A model generated the notes under the pieces. The model was not told the origin of the DNA and searched no databases. It saw only the letters and a list, made by a program, of their open reading frames with translations. 34,985 nucleotides of DNA from Sphingomonas bacterium (GTDB lineage Bacteria > Pseudomonadota > Alphaproteobacteria > Sphingomonadales > Sphingomonadaceae), in assembly GCF_028292925.1 (NCBI RefSeq), contig NZ_JAQGLK010000144.1:1-34985 (forward strand), given 5' to 3'. The translations under genes were made by a program, and so were the position numbers. Shown one piece after another: positions 1-9,332 of this stretch. Position 1 is the first letter of the stretch. Each line of letters starts with the position of its first letter.

Positions 1-692
1 ATCTTTCTCGCATTGGCCATGGCCTCCTCGGCATTGGCCGAGGTCGACGACAGGAAAATCTCGCCGATGCGGTATTCCTGCGCACCCTTGGAAGCGTTCA
101 ACCGCTGGATGACGGCGTTCACCTCCTCCTCGCTGACGCTCACGAACGGCTCGACCTTGCGACCAAGCAGCCGGCGCCAGGCAAGTTCGCCCTCGATCTG
201 ACGCTTCATGGATCGCTCGGACGAGCCGACCGAATTGAGATAAGCGCCGAAATCCTTGGGGTTGCGCTTGAAGTTTCCAGCGACGCGCGAAAACGTCTGA
301 TCGATCTCCGCCGGCGCGATGGCGATGTCGTTGCCCTTGGCCTCCTGGATCTGGAGCGCCTCGTCGATCAGGTTGCGCAGAACCTGCAGCCTCAGGCGGT
401 CACGCTCCTCGCCCTCGATCTTGCCGCCGTTGGCCGCCAGAACCAGCGCAAGCCGCTGATCGATATCGGTGTCGGTGATGATCGTGCCGTTCACGATCGC
501 GGTTGCCTTGTGGACGTTCGGGTCCGACCTGCCGAAGAAGGTGATGTCCTTCGGCAGATTGAGCGACGATCCCCGCGGCTGCTGCACGCCGCCGCCCTCC
601 TGAGCCAGCGCCACCGTCGCGCCGGCGACAGCGAGCATGGACAGCATGCCCGCCGCACTCGCCCGCCTGATCGTCTTCGCTGTCGCCTTCAC
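1..692 (-). CDS. surA: SurA-like periplasmic chaperone / peptidyl-prolyl isomerase (partial, C-terminus off the left edge)
   Basis: SurA escorts unfolded outer-membrane proteins through the periplasm and usually carries parvulin-type PPIase domains. The visible 230 residues start with a Sec-like signal (basic start, then MLSMLAVAGATVALA), followed by a SurA N-terminal fold: an AIVNGTIITDTDIDQR segment, a helical LQVLRNLIDEALQIQEAKGN stretch and an ExxVNAVIQRL helix. The parvulin domain would lie beyond the window and cannot be checked. The start is GTG at 692, chosen because a GGAG sequence lies about 6 bases upstream and the signal peptide follows directly. It sits 61 bases downstream of lptD on the same strand. 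That order is common in proteobacteria and fits a joint role in outer-membrane assembly, since SurA assists LptD folding. Identification rests on the N-terminal half only. Confidence 0.85.
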   Translation of the reverse strand, partial: MKATAKTIRRASAAGMLSMLAVAGATVALAQEGGGVQQPRGSSLNLPKDITFFGRSDPNVHKATAIVNGTIITDTDIDQRLALVLAANGGKIEGEERDRLRLQVLRNLIDEALQIQEAKGNDIAIAPAEIDQTFSRVAGNFKRNPKDFGAYLNSVGSSERSMKRQIEGELAWRRLLGRKVEPFVSVSEEEVNAVIQRLNASKGAQEYRIGEIFLSSTSANAEEAMANARK

Positions 693-753
693 GTTCGCTC
701 CGAATATAGGAAGATCCGCTCGGGCACATGCCCGTGCGCGGCTGAATGCACGC

Positions 754-3003
754 TTAGCGGCCAAGGTTCTTGAGCGCCAGCCGCAAGAGGAAGGTGTTGC
801 CCCGTCGCGCATCGCCGCTCGCGGCATAGTCACGCCGCCAGGTGACGCCCAGCTGGATGCACTCGTCGTCGTAGAGCACGCCGACCCGGTGCCGCACCGG
901 CTCGTAACCGTCTGCGATAGACAGCGGATCTTCGCCCTCGCCGGTCAGGTCGACCACCGTGGATCCGAAAAGCGACCAGCGCGACGCGATCTGCACCCGT
1001 CCGCCGAGGCGTATTTCCTCACGATCCCGCAGATCCTCGATCGCGGCATTCACGTTGCGGTTCAGCCGCAGGTAGCCGATCGTGGCGTAAGTCCGGCGGC
1101 TGCCCAGCGTCGCATCGATCTCGTTGCGGCGGATGGCGAAGCTGTCCTTGTCCAGCCGGTAACGGTGAACGAGTTCGACGAAACTCGCGTAGCGGACGGT
1201 CGTCCGGCCGACCACGTCGGACATGCGATCCGAAAGGCCGGTTCCGTTCGGCAGGATCGTCACGCGGTTGTTGATTCGGTAGCTCTGCCCGATGATCGAT
1301 CGCACCGACAGCCGCGGGCGATCGAACGCATATTCCAGGCCGTAGGTCATGCGGCTGCTATCTTCCCATCGGTCGTAACCTGGGAAGCGATTGAGCGCGA
1401 AGAGGTTTGAATCCTCGAGATCGACCGCCCGGGCGTCCTCGTTGGGAAGCGCGAGGTTGCGCGTCGGCGGCGTCGCGACGAGCTGGACGCGCGGGGTGAT
1501 CCGTTGCGTGCCGCCGAATGCTTCGCCGATGAACGGCCAGCGCATGTCGGCTGCGAGTGCGCCGATGCCGCGCCCCTTCCAGCCGCCGAAACCGCGGTAG
1601 CTGAGCGTCGCGGTCTCGCCGATCTCGTCAGAATGGTACATGTCGGCCCGGCCATAGGCGGTGAGCGTCAGTTCCTGCCCCAGCCCGGTGATGCCGCGCA
1701 GATCCCACCGCGCGCCGGCAAAGGCACGCTGCGTGTCCTGGCCTGCGGTGCGCAGGACCGAGAGGCTGTTCAGCTGCAGCTCCACCTTGCCGCCGAGCAG
1801 CGGATCGTCGATTCGGCGGCGATAATCGATCGCCGGCAGCGCGATCGGCTGCTGCCCGGCGACGTCGGCCGCCCGCAGCGATTGCACCGCCCAGCCTGCA
1901 ATGGACAGGTAGCTGTCCTCGTCCGCCCGCTCCACGATAAGGGAGGAACGCAGCCGATCGTCCCGCGAGATGTCGTAGCGCCGGAGGAAAGTCTTGTCGG
2001 TCGTCGCCCGCAGCGTACCACTGACGCTCCACGCCGGATCGAGCTGGAAGCGCCCGTTCGCATCGACATAGCCGCGGATGCCGCGATCCTGATCGCCGTT
2101 GGGCGTGGTCTGGCCGACCGACGCGGGCAGCCGCGATCCATAGGTGACCATCCCGCGCAGCCGGTACGCGCCCAATGCGGTAAGCGCGCGATACTCGCCC
2201 TCGATCGCGGGCAGCACGTCGCTATAGACATGCGGCGTGATCGTGAGATCCCGGTTCGGCCCGATCCGCAGGTAGTAAGGGAGGGCGACCTCCAGCCCGT
2301 TGGTCCGGCTATAGCGGAAATCGGGCACCAGCAGGCCGGGCCCGCCGCCGCCCGATCCATCCGGATGCGAGAAGGCGGGCAACCATAGCACCGTCGCGCC
2401 CAGGATGCTGAGCTGCGCATCCTTGTAGAATATGCGCCGCCGGTCGGGATTGTGGACCACCCGTACCGCCGTGATCTTCCAGAGCGGCTCCTTCGCGCAG
2501 CCCGCGTTGTCGGTCACCGCGCAGGGCGTGTAGGCGGCCTTGTTCAGGGTTGTGATCCCCGCCACGCGGCTGCCGTGCAGTGCCGCCAGCCGCCCGCCAT
2601 CCTCCAGAACCAGCAACAGGTTCTCGACCACGCCGTCCTTCAGCGTATCGGTAAGCTCGGCGCTGTCGGCATAGACCGTATCCCCGCCTGGGTTGACGAT
2701 GCTCACCCCGCCCGCCGCCATCACCCGGCCGCTCTTGCGATCCCAGGTGACCTTGTCTGCGCGGAGCCGGTTGCCGGCGCGGACCATGCGGACATCGCCG
2801 GTGGCGGTGACGACATCGGCCTCGCCGTCATAGTCGAGCGTGGCGGAACTGAACGCCACCTCCTCGTCGTTGGCGGGCATCGGCACGCCGTTGGCGGACG
2901 GCGCGGGCTGCGACGGCGTCTGCAGGTCCTGGGCCCAGACGGGCGCGCAAGCCAGCAGGGCGACGGGCAATGCGGCGAGCAGGATCGGCCTGGACGTAGT
3001 CAC
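754..3003 (-). CDS. lptD: LPS-assembly protein LptD (OstA/Imp)
   Basis: LptD is the outer-membrane beta-barrel that, with LptE, inserts lipopolysaccharide into the outer leaflet. The 749-residue product begins with a clear signal peptide (hydrophobic to about residue 22, then VWAQD). It continues with an OstA/LptA-like beta-jellyroll (about 45-150: ATLDYDGEADVVTATGDVRM, then KVTWDRKSGRVMAAGGV) and a long barrel region (about 230-749) with repeated aromatic strand signatures. The C-terminus ends in a strand, FLLRLALKNLGR. Length is normal for the family. The start is GTG at 3003 with GGGGA 5 bases upstream. Cysteines at about 161 and 168 (YTPCAVTDNAGCAKEP) and one near the C-terminus (DDECIQLG) may form the disulphides known from LptD. 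It is first in an apparent lptD-surA unit, divergent from pepA. Confidence 0.93.
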   Translation of the reverse strand: MTTSRPILLAALPVALLACAPVWAQDLQTPSQPAPSANGVPMPANDEEVAFSSATLDYDGEADVVTATGDVRMVRAGNRLRADKVTWDRKSGRVMAAGGVSIVNPGGDTVYADSAELTDTLKDGVVENLLLVLEDGGRLAALHGSRVAGITTLNKAAYTPCAVTDNAGCAKEPLWKITAVRVVHNPDRRRIFYKDAQLSILGATVLWLPAFSHPDGSGGGGPGLLVPDFRYSRTNGLEVALPYYLRIGPNRDLTITPHVYSDVLPAIEGEYRALTALGAYRLRGMVTYGSRLPASVGQTTPNGDQDRGIRGYVDANGRFQLDPAWSVSGTLRATTDKTFLRRYDISRDDRLRSSLIVERADEDSYLSIAGWAVQSLRAADVAGQQPIALPAIDYRRRIDDPLLGGKVELQLNSLSVLRTAGQDTQRAFAGARWDLRGITGLGQELTLTAYGRADMYHSDEIGETATLSYRGFGGWKGRGIGALAADMRWPFIGEAFGGTQRITPRVQLVATPPTRNLALPNEDARAVDLEDSNLFALNRFPGYDRWEDSSRMTYGLEYAFDRPRLSVRSIIGQSYRINNRVTILPNGTGLSDRMSDVVGRTTVRYASFVELVHRYRLDKDSFAIRRNEIDATLGSRRTYATIGYLRLNRNVNAAIEDLRDREEIRLGGRVQIASRWSLFGSTVVDLTGEGEDPLSIADGYEPVRHRVGVLYDDECIQLGVTWRRDYAASGDARRGNTFLLRLALKNLGR

Positions 3004-3100
3004 GAATTCCCCAACGCGCCGGGTGGCGCCCAGACGCGCCTATCGCACCGGAGCGGCCGCCCCGCAATCCGCGGCAAAAGACGTTGGTCGCGGACTCGCC

Positions 3101-3135
3101 GCACGGCAGGGCATTTCGGTTTGCGCCCTGCGTGC
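3101..3135 (+). other. Inverted repeat / hairpin upstream of pepA
   Basis: GCACGGCAGGGC (3101-3112) pairs with GCCCTGCGTGC (3125-3135) over 11 base pairs, with one bulged G and a 12-base loop. No T-run follows on the plus strand. It lies 36 bases before the pepA start. It could be an operator, an mRNA leader structure or chance; nothing in the sequence decides between these. Confidence 0.4.
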
Positions 3136-3155
3136 CTAGATAGGGGTACTTAATT

Positions 3156-3160
3156 GGAGG
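3156..3160 (+). promoter_or_regulatory. Ribosome-binding site deciding the pepA start
   Basis: GGAGG lies 11 bases before the ATG at 3172. A TTG at 3154 would extend the reading frame by six codons but overlaps this site, so the ATG is preferred. Confidence 0.6.
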
Positions 3161-3171
3161 ATCGTCCTTTC

Positions 3172-4638
3172 ATGCTCGTCCGTTTCGCCGCTGCCCGCCC
3201 CGATGGCGCCTACGCGCTCGCTCTGCCGGTTCCTCCCGGTGCGCTCTCCGCCGAACACCTGCCGGGGCTGGGCGATGCCGGGCAGACGATCGTCCGCCAG
3301 TCCGCCGAGCTTGCGCGGTTCGAGGGCGAGCCCGGCGCCATTCTCGAGCTGTTCGTTGCCGAAGAGGGTGATGCGCGGCGCCTGCTGCTCGTCGGCACAG
3401 GCACCGGCACGGACGCCTATGAACGGGCGGGTGGCGCACTTACCGCCAGGCTGCTCACCTCCGGCGAGACCCGGCTGGTCGTCGATCTGAGCGGCGCGGG
3501 CGTTTCCGGGGAAGTCGCTGCCAGGCTTGCCTCCGGCGCGTTGCTGCGCGGCTGGCGGCATGACGTCTATCGCACAAAGCTGCCCGCCAAGTCGCGGCCC
3601 AGCCTGACCGAGATCGTCATCGTCGGCGCCGACGATTCCGCCGCTGCGGCCTGGGAGCGGCTGGAGGCGATCGCCGCCGGCGTCTCGCTCACCCGAGAGC
3701 TCGTCGCCGAGCCGGCCAACGTCATCTATCCGGAAAGCTTCGTCGAACGCGTCCGCCACCTGACGGATCTCGGCATCGAGGTCGAGACGCTGGACGAGGC
3801 GGCGATGCGCGAGGCGGGCATGGGGGCCCTGCTCGGCGTCAGCCAGGGCTCGCTGCGCGAAGCACGGCTGCTCGTGCTGCGCTGGGACGGCACCGGCGGC
3901 ACCCAGGATCCGATCGCGTTCGTCGGCAAGGGCGTCACCTTCGATTCCGGCGGCATCTCGATCAAGCCCGCCGGCGGCATGGAAGACATGAAGTGGGATA
4001 TGGGCGGCGCGGGCGCCGTCGTCGGCGCCATGAAGGCGCTGGCCGGGCGCAAGGCAAAGGCGCACGTCATCGGCGTGTGCGGCCTGGTCGAGAACATGCC
4101 GGACGGCAACGCGCAACGTCCCGGTGACGTGGTGACCAGCATGTCCGGCCAGACGATCGAGGTGATCAACACCGATGCCGAGGGCCGGCTGGTGCTGTGC
4201 GATGCGCTCACCTGGGTGCAGCGCCGCTACAATCCCAAGACAATCGTCGATCTCGCCACGCTTACTGGCGCGATGATCATCGCGCTGGGCCACGAACATG
4301 GCGGGATGTTCTCGAACTCGGACGAGCTTGCCGAACAGCTGCTCGCCGCCGGCAAATCTTCGGGCGATCTGCTGTGGCGGATGCCGCTCGGCGATGCGTA
4401 CGACAAGCTGATCGAATCGCCGATCGCGGACATGAAGAATGTCGGCTCGCGGGAGGCGGGATCGATCACGGCGGCGCAGTTCCTGCTGCGGTTCATCGAG
4501 GAAGGTGTTCGCTGGGCGCATCTCGACATTGCCGGCATGGTGTGGGCGGGCAAGCCGGGCCCGCTGTGGGACAAGGGGGCAACCGGGTACGGCGTGCGCC
4601 TGCTCGACCGCTTTGTTGCCGACAATTTCGAGCAATAA
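3172..4638 (+). CDS. pepA: Leucyl aminopeptidase (M17 family)
   Basis: Cytosolic di-zinc/manganese aminopeptidase that removes N-terminal residues from peptides. The 488-residue protein has a divergent N-terminal domain (about 1-165) and a C-terminal catalytic domain. The M17 signatures are present: GKGVTFDSGGISIKPAGGM with metal/catalytic Lys253 and Asp258, MKWDMGGAGAV, and NTDAEGRL (Asn333-Arg339), which carries metal ligands Asp335 and Glu337 and the catalytic Arg339. Length matches the family. Some PepA proteins also bind DNA in site-specific recombination or carbamoyl-phosphate synthase control; nothing here shows that. holC follows 30 bases downstream on the same strand, a pairing seen in many proteobacteria. 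Confidence 0.95.
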   Translation: MLVRFAAARPDGAYALALPVPPGALSAEHLPGLGDAGQTIVRQSAELARFEGEPGAILELFVAEEGDARRLLLVGTGTGTDAYERAGGALTARLLTSGETRLVVDLSGAGVSGEVAARLASGALLRGWRHDVYRTKLPAKSRPSLTEIVIVGADDSAAAAWERLEAIAAGVSLTRELVAEPANVIYPESFVERVRHLTDLGIEVETLDEAAMREAGMGALLGVSQGSLREARLLVLRWDGTGGTQDPIAFVGKGVTFDSGGISIKPAGGMEDMKWDMGGAGAVVGAMKALAGRKAKAHVIGVCGLVENMPDGNAQRPGDVVTSMSGQTIEVINTDAEGRLVLCDALTWVQRRYNPKTIVDLATLTGAMIIALGHEHGGMFSNSDELAEQLLAAGKSSGDLLWRMPLGDAYDKLIESPIADMKNVGSREAGSITAAQFLLRFIEEGVRWAHLDIAGMVWAGKPGPLWDKGATGYGVRLLDRFVADNFEQ

Positions 4639-4668
4639 GGGCGGCGCGGCGGACCGGCAGAGCCAGGC

Positions 4669-5109
4669 ATGCAGGTAGATTTCTACCATCTCGCTGCGGT
4701 GCCGCTGGAACGCGTGCTGCCGCGCATCGCCGAGCGACTGCTCGGCGATGGCCAGCGGCTGCTCGTCGTTGCAGGTGAGGACGCGCTCGCTGCGCGGCTC
4801 GACGCCGATCTGTGGACCTACTCCGCCAACGCTTTCCTGCCGCACGGTCGCGTCGGCGATGGCGGCGAGGGCGATCAGCCGGTGCTGATCTCCCCGTCGG
4901 CAGATCCGGCGAACGGCGCCCGCAACATCGCCATCGCCGATGGCATATGGCGGGATGAGGCGCTCGATTTCGAACGAGCCTTCTACCTGTTCGATGCGGG
5001 CACGATCGACGGCGCGCGCGCAGCCTGGCGCGCGCTCGGCCTGCGCGAGGATATTACGCGCCGTTACTGGAAGCAGGATGAGGACGGGCGCTGGCGCGAA
5101 GGCCCATAA
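4669..5109 (+). CDS. holC: DNA polymerase III chi subunit
   Basis: The chi subunit bridges the clamp-loader (through psi, where present) and single-stranded-DNA-binding protein at the replication fork. The 146-residue protein opens with the family pattern [20 protein letters not shown] and has [20 protein letters not shown]. It continues with FLPHGRVG and a QPVLIS strand, and ends with an [11 protein letters not shown] segment and a helical tail. Size is typical of chi. It follows pepA by 30 bases and is probably co-transcribed. ATG at 4669 is the first credible start; the ribosome-binding site is weak (a CAGG shortly upstream). Confidence 0.88.
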   Translation: MQVDFYHLAAVPLERVLPRIAERLLGDGQRLLVVAGEDALAARLDADLWTYSANAFLPHGRVGDGGEGDQPVLISPSADPANGARNIAIADGIWRDEALDFERAFYLFDAGTIDGARAAWRALGLREDITRRYWKQDEDGRWREGP

Positions 5110-5213
5110 CGTGCCGGGCGCGGGCGACCCCTCCCGTCTTGCGAAGCGGGGCGGCAGAGGTTAGGGGGCCGGCCACTTTCCACCAGCCCAGACCTTTAGA
5201 AACGGAGCCCAGC

Positions 5214-5636
5214 ATGGCGACGACACGCACCTTTTCGATCATCAAGCCCGATGCCACGCGCCGCAATCTGACCGGCGCCGTTACCAAGATGCTGGAGGAT
5301 GCCGGCCTGCGCGTCGTCGCATCCAAGCGCATCCAGATGACGCAGGAACAGGCGGAAGGCTTCTATGCCGTCCACCGCGAGCGTCCGTTTTTCGGCGATC
5401 TCGTCAGCTTCATGATCTCGGGCCCGGTCGTCGTGCAGGTGCTCGAGGGTGAAGATGCCGTCGCCACCAATCGCAAGGTGATGGGCGCCACCAACCCGGC
5501 CAACGCCGATGCCGGCACGATCCGCAAGGAGCTCGCCGAGTCGATCGAAGCCAATTCCGTCCATGGTTCGGACAGCGAAGAGAATGCCGCGATCGAGATC
5601 GCCTACTTCTTCAAGCCGGAAGAAATCGTCGGCTAA
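5214..5636 (+). CDS. ndk: Nucleoside diphosphate kinase
   Basis: Transfers the gamma-phosphate from ATP to nucleoside diphosphates through a phospho-histidine, balancing NTP and dNTP pools. The 140-residue product is full length: FSIIKPDA at the start, [39 protein letters not shown], and the active-site NSVHGSDS with the catalytic histidine. The start is ATG at 5214, with CGGAG about 6 bases upstream. The 104 bases after holC suggest a separate promoter or processing site, but none is obvious. Its stop codon overlaps the stop of the convergent gene at 5633-6286 by a few bases, leaving no room for an intergenic terminator. Confidence 0.97.
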   Translation: MATTRTFSIIKPDATRRNLTGAVTKMLEDAGLRVVASKRIQMTQEQAEGFYAVHRERPFFGDLVSFMISGPVVVQVLEGEDAVATNRKVMGATNPANADAGTIRKELAESIEANSVHGSDSEENAAIEIAYFFKPEEIVG

Positions 5637-6286
5637 TCCGGTTTGGCAGCAGGCGCCGACCTCGGTTGGCGCTTGCTCCACATCGCATCGATGCGGGCCT
5701 GCGCCGTACCCGGCGTCGCCCGCGCGATCCGCGAAAGACCACGCAGGCGCAACCGGCTACCGCCGATCAGCCGCCCGTCCAGCGCATAGCCGAGATCGTA
5801 CAGCGCAACGTCGCTGTGGGGCTCGCCATCGGCGATGAACTGGCTGGTGATCGCCACGGGCACCTGCTCGTCGCCGATAGTCTCGTCCTTGCGCTCGGCA
5901 GCGCGTCGCGCTTTCTTCAGCCCGTCCTCCAGCCACTCGGCCTCGATCCGCGCATCTCCCGTCGTATCCACAGCGGCTATGCCGAGCGGGGTAGGGAAGG
6001 CGACGATCTGGCTCTGGATCGATTGCTCTGCCCCGATCGGCGCCAGGGTCAGCCGGTCGCCGTCCTTGGAGGGCACCGCGCGCAACAGCAAGGTTGCCGC
6101 CTTTGCCGAAGCACGCTTCTCCGCGCCGGCTTTCTCGGCTTCGGCGTGGCTGCGCTCCGAATAGCTGTTCCAGAGCGTCAGGCCGGAGATACCGACTGCC
6201 ACCACGGCGAGCACTTCGCCCAGGTTGATCCAGCGCCGCCGCACCGCCGCCGCCTCGTCCTTTTCCTTGCGCGTCGGTTCGGTCAT
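5633..6286 (-). CDS. Membrane-anchored protein of unknown function, coupled to purN
   Basis: I do not recognise this 217-residue protein. It has a charged N-terminus ([18 protein letters not shown]), then one predicted transmembrane segment at about residues 23-42 ([18 protein letters not shown]). A basic, alanine-rich stretch follows (about 48-66), then a soluble domain of mixed strands and helices ([39 protein letters not shown]). The tail is basic. The layout suggests a single-pass inner-membrane protein with its soluble part outside the cytoplasm. Its ATG shares the ATGA overlap with the purN stop, so it is likely translationally coupled to purN. A purine-related role is not supported by any motif. 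Coding reality is supported by the coupling and by a plausible membrane topology. Confidence 0.75.
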   Translation of the reverse strand: MTEPTRKEKDEAAAVRRRWINLGEVLAVVAVGISGLTLWNSYSERSHAEAEKAGAEKRASAKAATLLLRAVPSKDGDRLTLAPIGAEQSIQSQIVAFPTPLGIAAVDTTGDARIEAEWLEDGLKKARRAAERKDETIGDEQVPVAITSQFIADGEPHSDVALYDLGYALDGRLIGGSRLRLRGLSRIARATPGTAQARIDAMWSKRQPRSAPAAKPD

Positions 6287-6870
6287 GCGGTGTTTCCGGG
6301 CAGTCGGGCGAGATCGGCCAGAGCGCGCGGATAGAGCAGATGTTCCTGCGTGAGCACTCGCGCCGCCAGCATATCGGGCGTGTCGCCCGGAAGGATCGGC
6401 ACCCGCGCCTGTGCCAGGATCGGTCCATCGTCCAGTTCCGGCGTCACGATGTGCACCGTGCACCCCGCCTCCGCATCGCCCGCGGCGATCGCCCGCGCAT
6501 GCGTATCGAGCCCCTTGTGGCGCGGCAAAAGCGAGGGGTGGATGTTGACGATCCGCCCCTTCCAGGCGGTGACGAAGCCTGGGGACAGCAGCCGCATATA
6601 GCCGGCCAGCGCGATCCACTCGATCCCCGCGGCGCGCAGTTCGCCGTCGAACACTGCCTCATGTTCGGCCCGCTTCATGCCGATGTGGGACCGGGCAAAG
6701 GTAGCGATACCCGCCGCGCGGGCCGTTTTCAGCCCGGCGGCGGCGGGATCGTTGGAGAGTACCAGTTCGATCCGGAACGGGCAGTCTGCCGCGCGCGCGG
6801 CATCGATCAGCGCCGCCATGTTCGATCCCCGGCCAGAGATCAGCGCCGCAACGCGGGCGCGGTCAGCCAT
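6283..6870 (-). CDS. purN: Phosphoribosylglycinamide formyltransferase (GART)
   Basis: Third step of purine synthesis: transfers the formyl group from 10-formyl-tetrahydrofolate to GAR. The 195-residue product has the substrate-binding VAALISGRGSNMAALIDAA near the N-terminus, and IALAGYMRLLSPGF. The catalytic NIHPSLLPRHKG holds the family's Asn and His, and CTVHIVTPELDDGPIL holds the catalytic Asp region. The start is taken as ATG at 6870; a TTG three codons upstream (6879) is possible but unnecessary. It follows purM by 18 bases and overlaps the next gene by four bases (ATGA), so purM-purN and the unknown gene look like one operon. Confidence 0.96.
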   Translation of the reverse strand: MADRARVAALISGRGSNMAALIDAARAADCPFRIELVLSNDPAAAGLKTARAAGIATFARSHIGMKRAEHEAVFDGELRAAGIEWIALAGYMRLLSPGFVTAWKGRIVNIHPSLLPRHKGLDTHARAIAAGDAEAGCTVHIVTPELDDGPILAQARVPILPGDTPDMLAARVLTQEHLLYPRALADLARLPGNTA

Positions 6871-6888
6871 GATGATCAACCACGCTGC

Positions 6889-7995
6889 TCAACCGGCATG
6901 GGTCGACGACCAGCTGGCCGTCGCGCTCCACGTCTCGACCGATCCGGCGACGGTGCAGCCTTTCTCGCCAGCCTCGATTCGCCCGATCCGAAACACTGTC
7001 TCGCCGGCGGCGGTCAGGTCCGCGCTCACCGCGTCGGCATCGGCCTGTGCCACCACGGCGACCATGCCGATGCCGCAGTTGAAGGTACGCGCCATTTCCT
7101 CCGGCTCGATATGCCCCTGTGCCTGCAGGAACGCCATCAGCCGCGGCTGCGGCCAGGCATCGGCATCGACATGGGCGTGTAGGCCGTGCGGCAGCACGCG
7201 CGGGATATTCTCCAGCAGCCCGCCGCCGGTAATGTGCGCCAGCGCGTGGATTCGCCCACTCCGCACCACCGGCAGCAGAGACCGCACGTAGATCCGCGTC
7301 GGCTCGATCAGCGCATCGATGAGCCTGATTTCCTGGTCGAACAGCGCGGGGCGCTGCATCTTCCAGTTCTTGTCCGCTGCCAGCCGCCGGACGAGCGAGA
7401 AGCCGTTGGAATGGACCCCGGACGATGCCAGCCCGAGGATGACGTCCCCGGCCGCGACGGCGGTGCCGGTCAGCGCCTGTGCCCGCTCGACCGCGCCGAC
7501 GCAGAACCCCGCCAGATCGTAATCGCCATCGGCATACATGCCCGGCATCTCGGCCGTCTCGCCGCCGATCAGCGCGCATCCGGCGATGCGGCAACCATCG
7601 GCGATGCCGGCAACCACCGTCTCGGCGATCTTCGGGTCGAGCCGGCCGGTCGCGAAATAGTCCAGGAAGAACAGCGGCTCGGCGCCCTGCACGATCAGGT
7701 CGTTGGCGCACATTGCGACCAGATCTATGCCGACGCCCTCGTGCCGGTCATGATCGATCGCCAGCTTCAGCTTCGTGCCGACACCATCATTCGCGGCCAC
7801 CAGCAGCGGATCGCTATAGCCCGCCGCCTTCAGATCGAAGAATCCGCCGAACCCGCCCAGTTCGGCATCGGCGCCGGGCCGCCGGGTGGCGCGGGCGAGG
7901 GGGGCGATCGCCCTGACCAGCGCGTTGCCCGCGGCGATCGAAACCCCCGCTTTCGCGTAGGTATAGGGCTCGGGCTCGTTGCGGGTGCGGTCCAT
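6889..7995 (-). CDS. purM: Phosphoribosylformylglycinamidine cyclo-ligase (AIR synthetase)
   Basis: ATP-dependent closure of FGAM to aminoimidazole ribotide, the fifth step of purine synthesis. The 368-residue protein has [14 protein letters not shown] near the N-terminus, [10 protein letters not shown], and [20 protein letters not shown]. It also has [11 protein letters not shown] with the nucleotide-binding segment, [13 protein letters not shown], and [16 protein letters not shown], all family signatures. A longer frame to 8103 exists upstream, but homology begins just after the ATG at 7995, which I use as the start. It is divergent from the secreted-protein gene at 8058 with only 62 bases between, so both promoters must be packed there. 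Confidence 0.96.
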   Translation of the reverse strand: MDRTRNEPEPYTYAKAGVSIAAGNALVRAIAPLARATRRPGADAELGGFGGFFDLKAAGYSDPLLVAANDGVGTKLKLAIDHDRHEGVGIDLVAMCANDLIVQGAEPLFFLDYFATGRLDPKIAETVVAGIADGCRIAGCALIGGETAEMPGMYADGDYDLAGFCVGAVERAQALTGTAVAAGDVILGLASSGVHSNGFSLVRRLAADKNWKMQRPALFDQEIRLIDALIEPTRIYVRSLLPVVRSGRIHALAHITGGGLLENIPRVLPHGLHAHVDADAWPQPRLMAFLQAQGHIEPEEMARTFNCGIGMVAVVAQADADAVSADLTAAGETVFRIGRIEAGEKGCTVAGSVETWSATASWSSTHAG

Positions 7996-8057
7996 GACTG
8001 GAGCGACTAACCACATCGCGCTTGGATTTCCACGATCAAGTCGCCAAAAGGCGCGTC

Positions 8058-9332
8058 GTGACGATATCCCGCCGCCTGCTGCATCCGCTGACGCTGTCGG
8101 CACTCGTCGGGATGCTGGCCGTCGGGAGCATCGGGCTTGCCCAGCTCGAAGGCGATCGCGGCGTTCCGCCCATCGACAGTTCCAAGAATTACGAAGTGGG
8201 CGGCGTCTCCGTCGATGTCTCGGCGAAGACGGCCGATGCGGCCCGCACCGGCGGCTGGCGGCTGGCCCAGCGCAAGGGCTGGCGGATGCTGTGGGCCCGC
8301 GCGAACGGCCTGCCGATCGCCAGCGCGCCGAACCTGCCCGACAGTACGCTCGATTCGATCGTCGCGGGCATCGTCGTCGAGGACGAACAGATCGGCGCGA
8401 ACCGCTACATTGCCCGACTCGGCGTGCTGTTCGATCGTAGCCGTGCCGGGCAGATGCTGGGGGTACAGGGGCAGGGGGCCCGCTCCGCGCCGATGCTCGT
8501 GATCCCCGTGCTGTGGAGCGGCGCGACTCCGATGACGTTCGAGGTCCGCAACGAATGGCAGCGCGCCTGGGCGCGGTTCCGCGCCGGCGGCAGCCCGATC
8601 GATTATGTCCGCGTCGCCGGCACCGGCACCGATCCGCTGCTGCTCAATCTGGCGCAGACGCGGCGGCCGGGCCGAGGCTGGTGGCGGATGCTGCTCGATC
8701 AATATGGCGCGTCGGACATCGTCATGCCGGAGGTGACGCTGGTGCGGTCGTGGCCGGGCGGCCCGGTCACCGGTCACTTCGTCGCGCGCCACGGCCCGGA
8801 TGCGACCGAGATCGAGTCGTTCACGTTGCGCGCCGCGGACAGCGCCGGGCTTCCCCGCATGCTCGACGAAGGCATCCGCCGCATCGACGATGCCTATGCC
8901 GCCGCGCTGCGGGATGGCCGCCTCTCGCCCGATCGGTCGCTTATCCTGGAGGTGCCGACCGATATACCCGTCGAGGAGGCGCTGGCGGAAACCAGTATCA
9001 CGGAGAACGCGCCGATCCTGGCGGCGTCCAGCTTCACGATCGAAGTCGATACGCCCGATGCCGGCGCGGTCGGCGGCGTCGAGCAATCCCTCCGCGCGGT
9101 GCCCGGCGTGCGTTCGGCTGCGGCGACCAGCCTGGCGATCGGTGGCGTGTCGCTGATGCGTGTCACCTTCGATGGCGAACAGGCAGCGTTGCGTATCGCG
9201 CTGGCGGCGCGCGGCTGGCGGGTCGAGGATGGCGGCGGCGGGCGGCTCCGCATCCGCCGGGCGCCTGTGGTGGCCGCTCCCGTACCGGCAACGCCGCCTC
9301 CGCCGCCCGCCGCCCCCGCCGCCCCGCGATGA
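8058..9332 (+). CDS. Secreted protein with DUF2066-like and HMA-like (heavy-metal-associated fold) regions
   Basis: Function unknown. From the GTG at 8058 (AAAAGG 6 bases upstream) the 424-residue product begins with a signal peptide ([22 protein letters not shown]). Residues about 40-150 resemble DUF2066: [17 protein letters not shown], then [16 protein letters not shown], then [26 protein letters not shown]. Residues about 320-400 look like a ferredoxin-like beta-alpha-beta HMA fold ([43 protein letters not shown]) but lack the CxxC metal site. A proline-rich tail closes it. The stop overlaps the hdaA start (ATGA), implying translational coupling. A TTG at 8022 would add 12 residues before the signal and is less likely. 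Both domain calls are from memory of pattern, so moderate certainty. Confidence 0.7.
   Translation: MTISRRLLHPLTLSALVGMLAVGSIGLAQLEGDRGVPPIDSSKNYEVGGVSVDVSAKTADAARTGGWRLAQRKGWRMLWARANGLPIASAPNLPDSTLDSIVAGIVVEDEQIGANRYIARLGVLFDRSRAGQMLGVQGQGARSAPMLVIPVLWSGATPMTFEVRNEWQRAWARFRAGGSPIDYVRVAGTGTDPLLLNLAQTRRPGRGWWRMLLDQYGASDIVMPEVTLVRSWPGGPVTGHFVARHGPDATEIESFTLRAADSAGLPRMLDEGIRRIDDAYAAALRDGRLSPDRSLILEVPTDIPVEEALAETSITENAPILAASSFTIEVDTPDAGAVGGVEQSLRAVPGVRSAAATSLAIGGVSLMRVTFDGEQAALRIALAARGWRVEDGGGGRLRIRRAPVVAAPVPATPPPPPAAPAAPR

Larger units (their letters stand above)
3004..3171. promoter_or_regulatory. Divergent intergenic region lptD / pepA
   Basis: These 168 bases separate two divergent genes, so promoters in both directions should lie here. 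I see no convincing -35/-10 pair on either strand. The main visible structure is a bulged hairpin at 3101-3135, described separately, and the pepA ribosome-binding site at the right end. Confidence 0.5.

Noticed and set aside
3136-4845. A 569-codon open frame on the minus strand opposite pepA
   Set aside because: Shadow of pepA, with composition typical of antisense frames and no motif.
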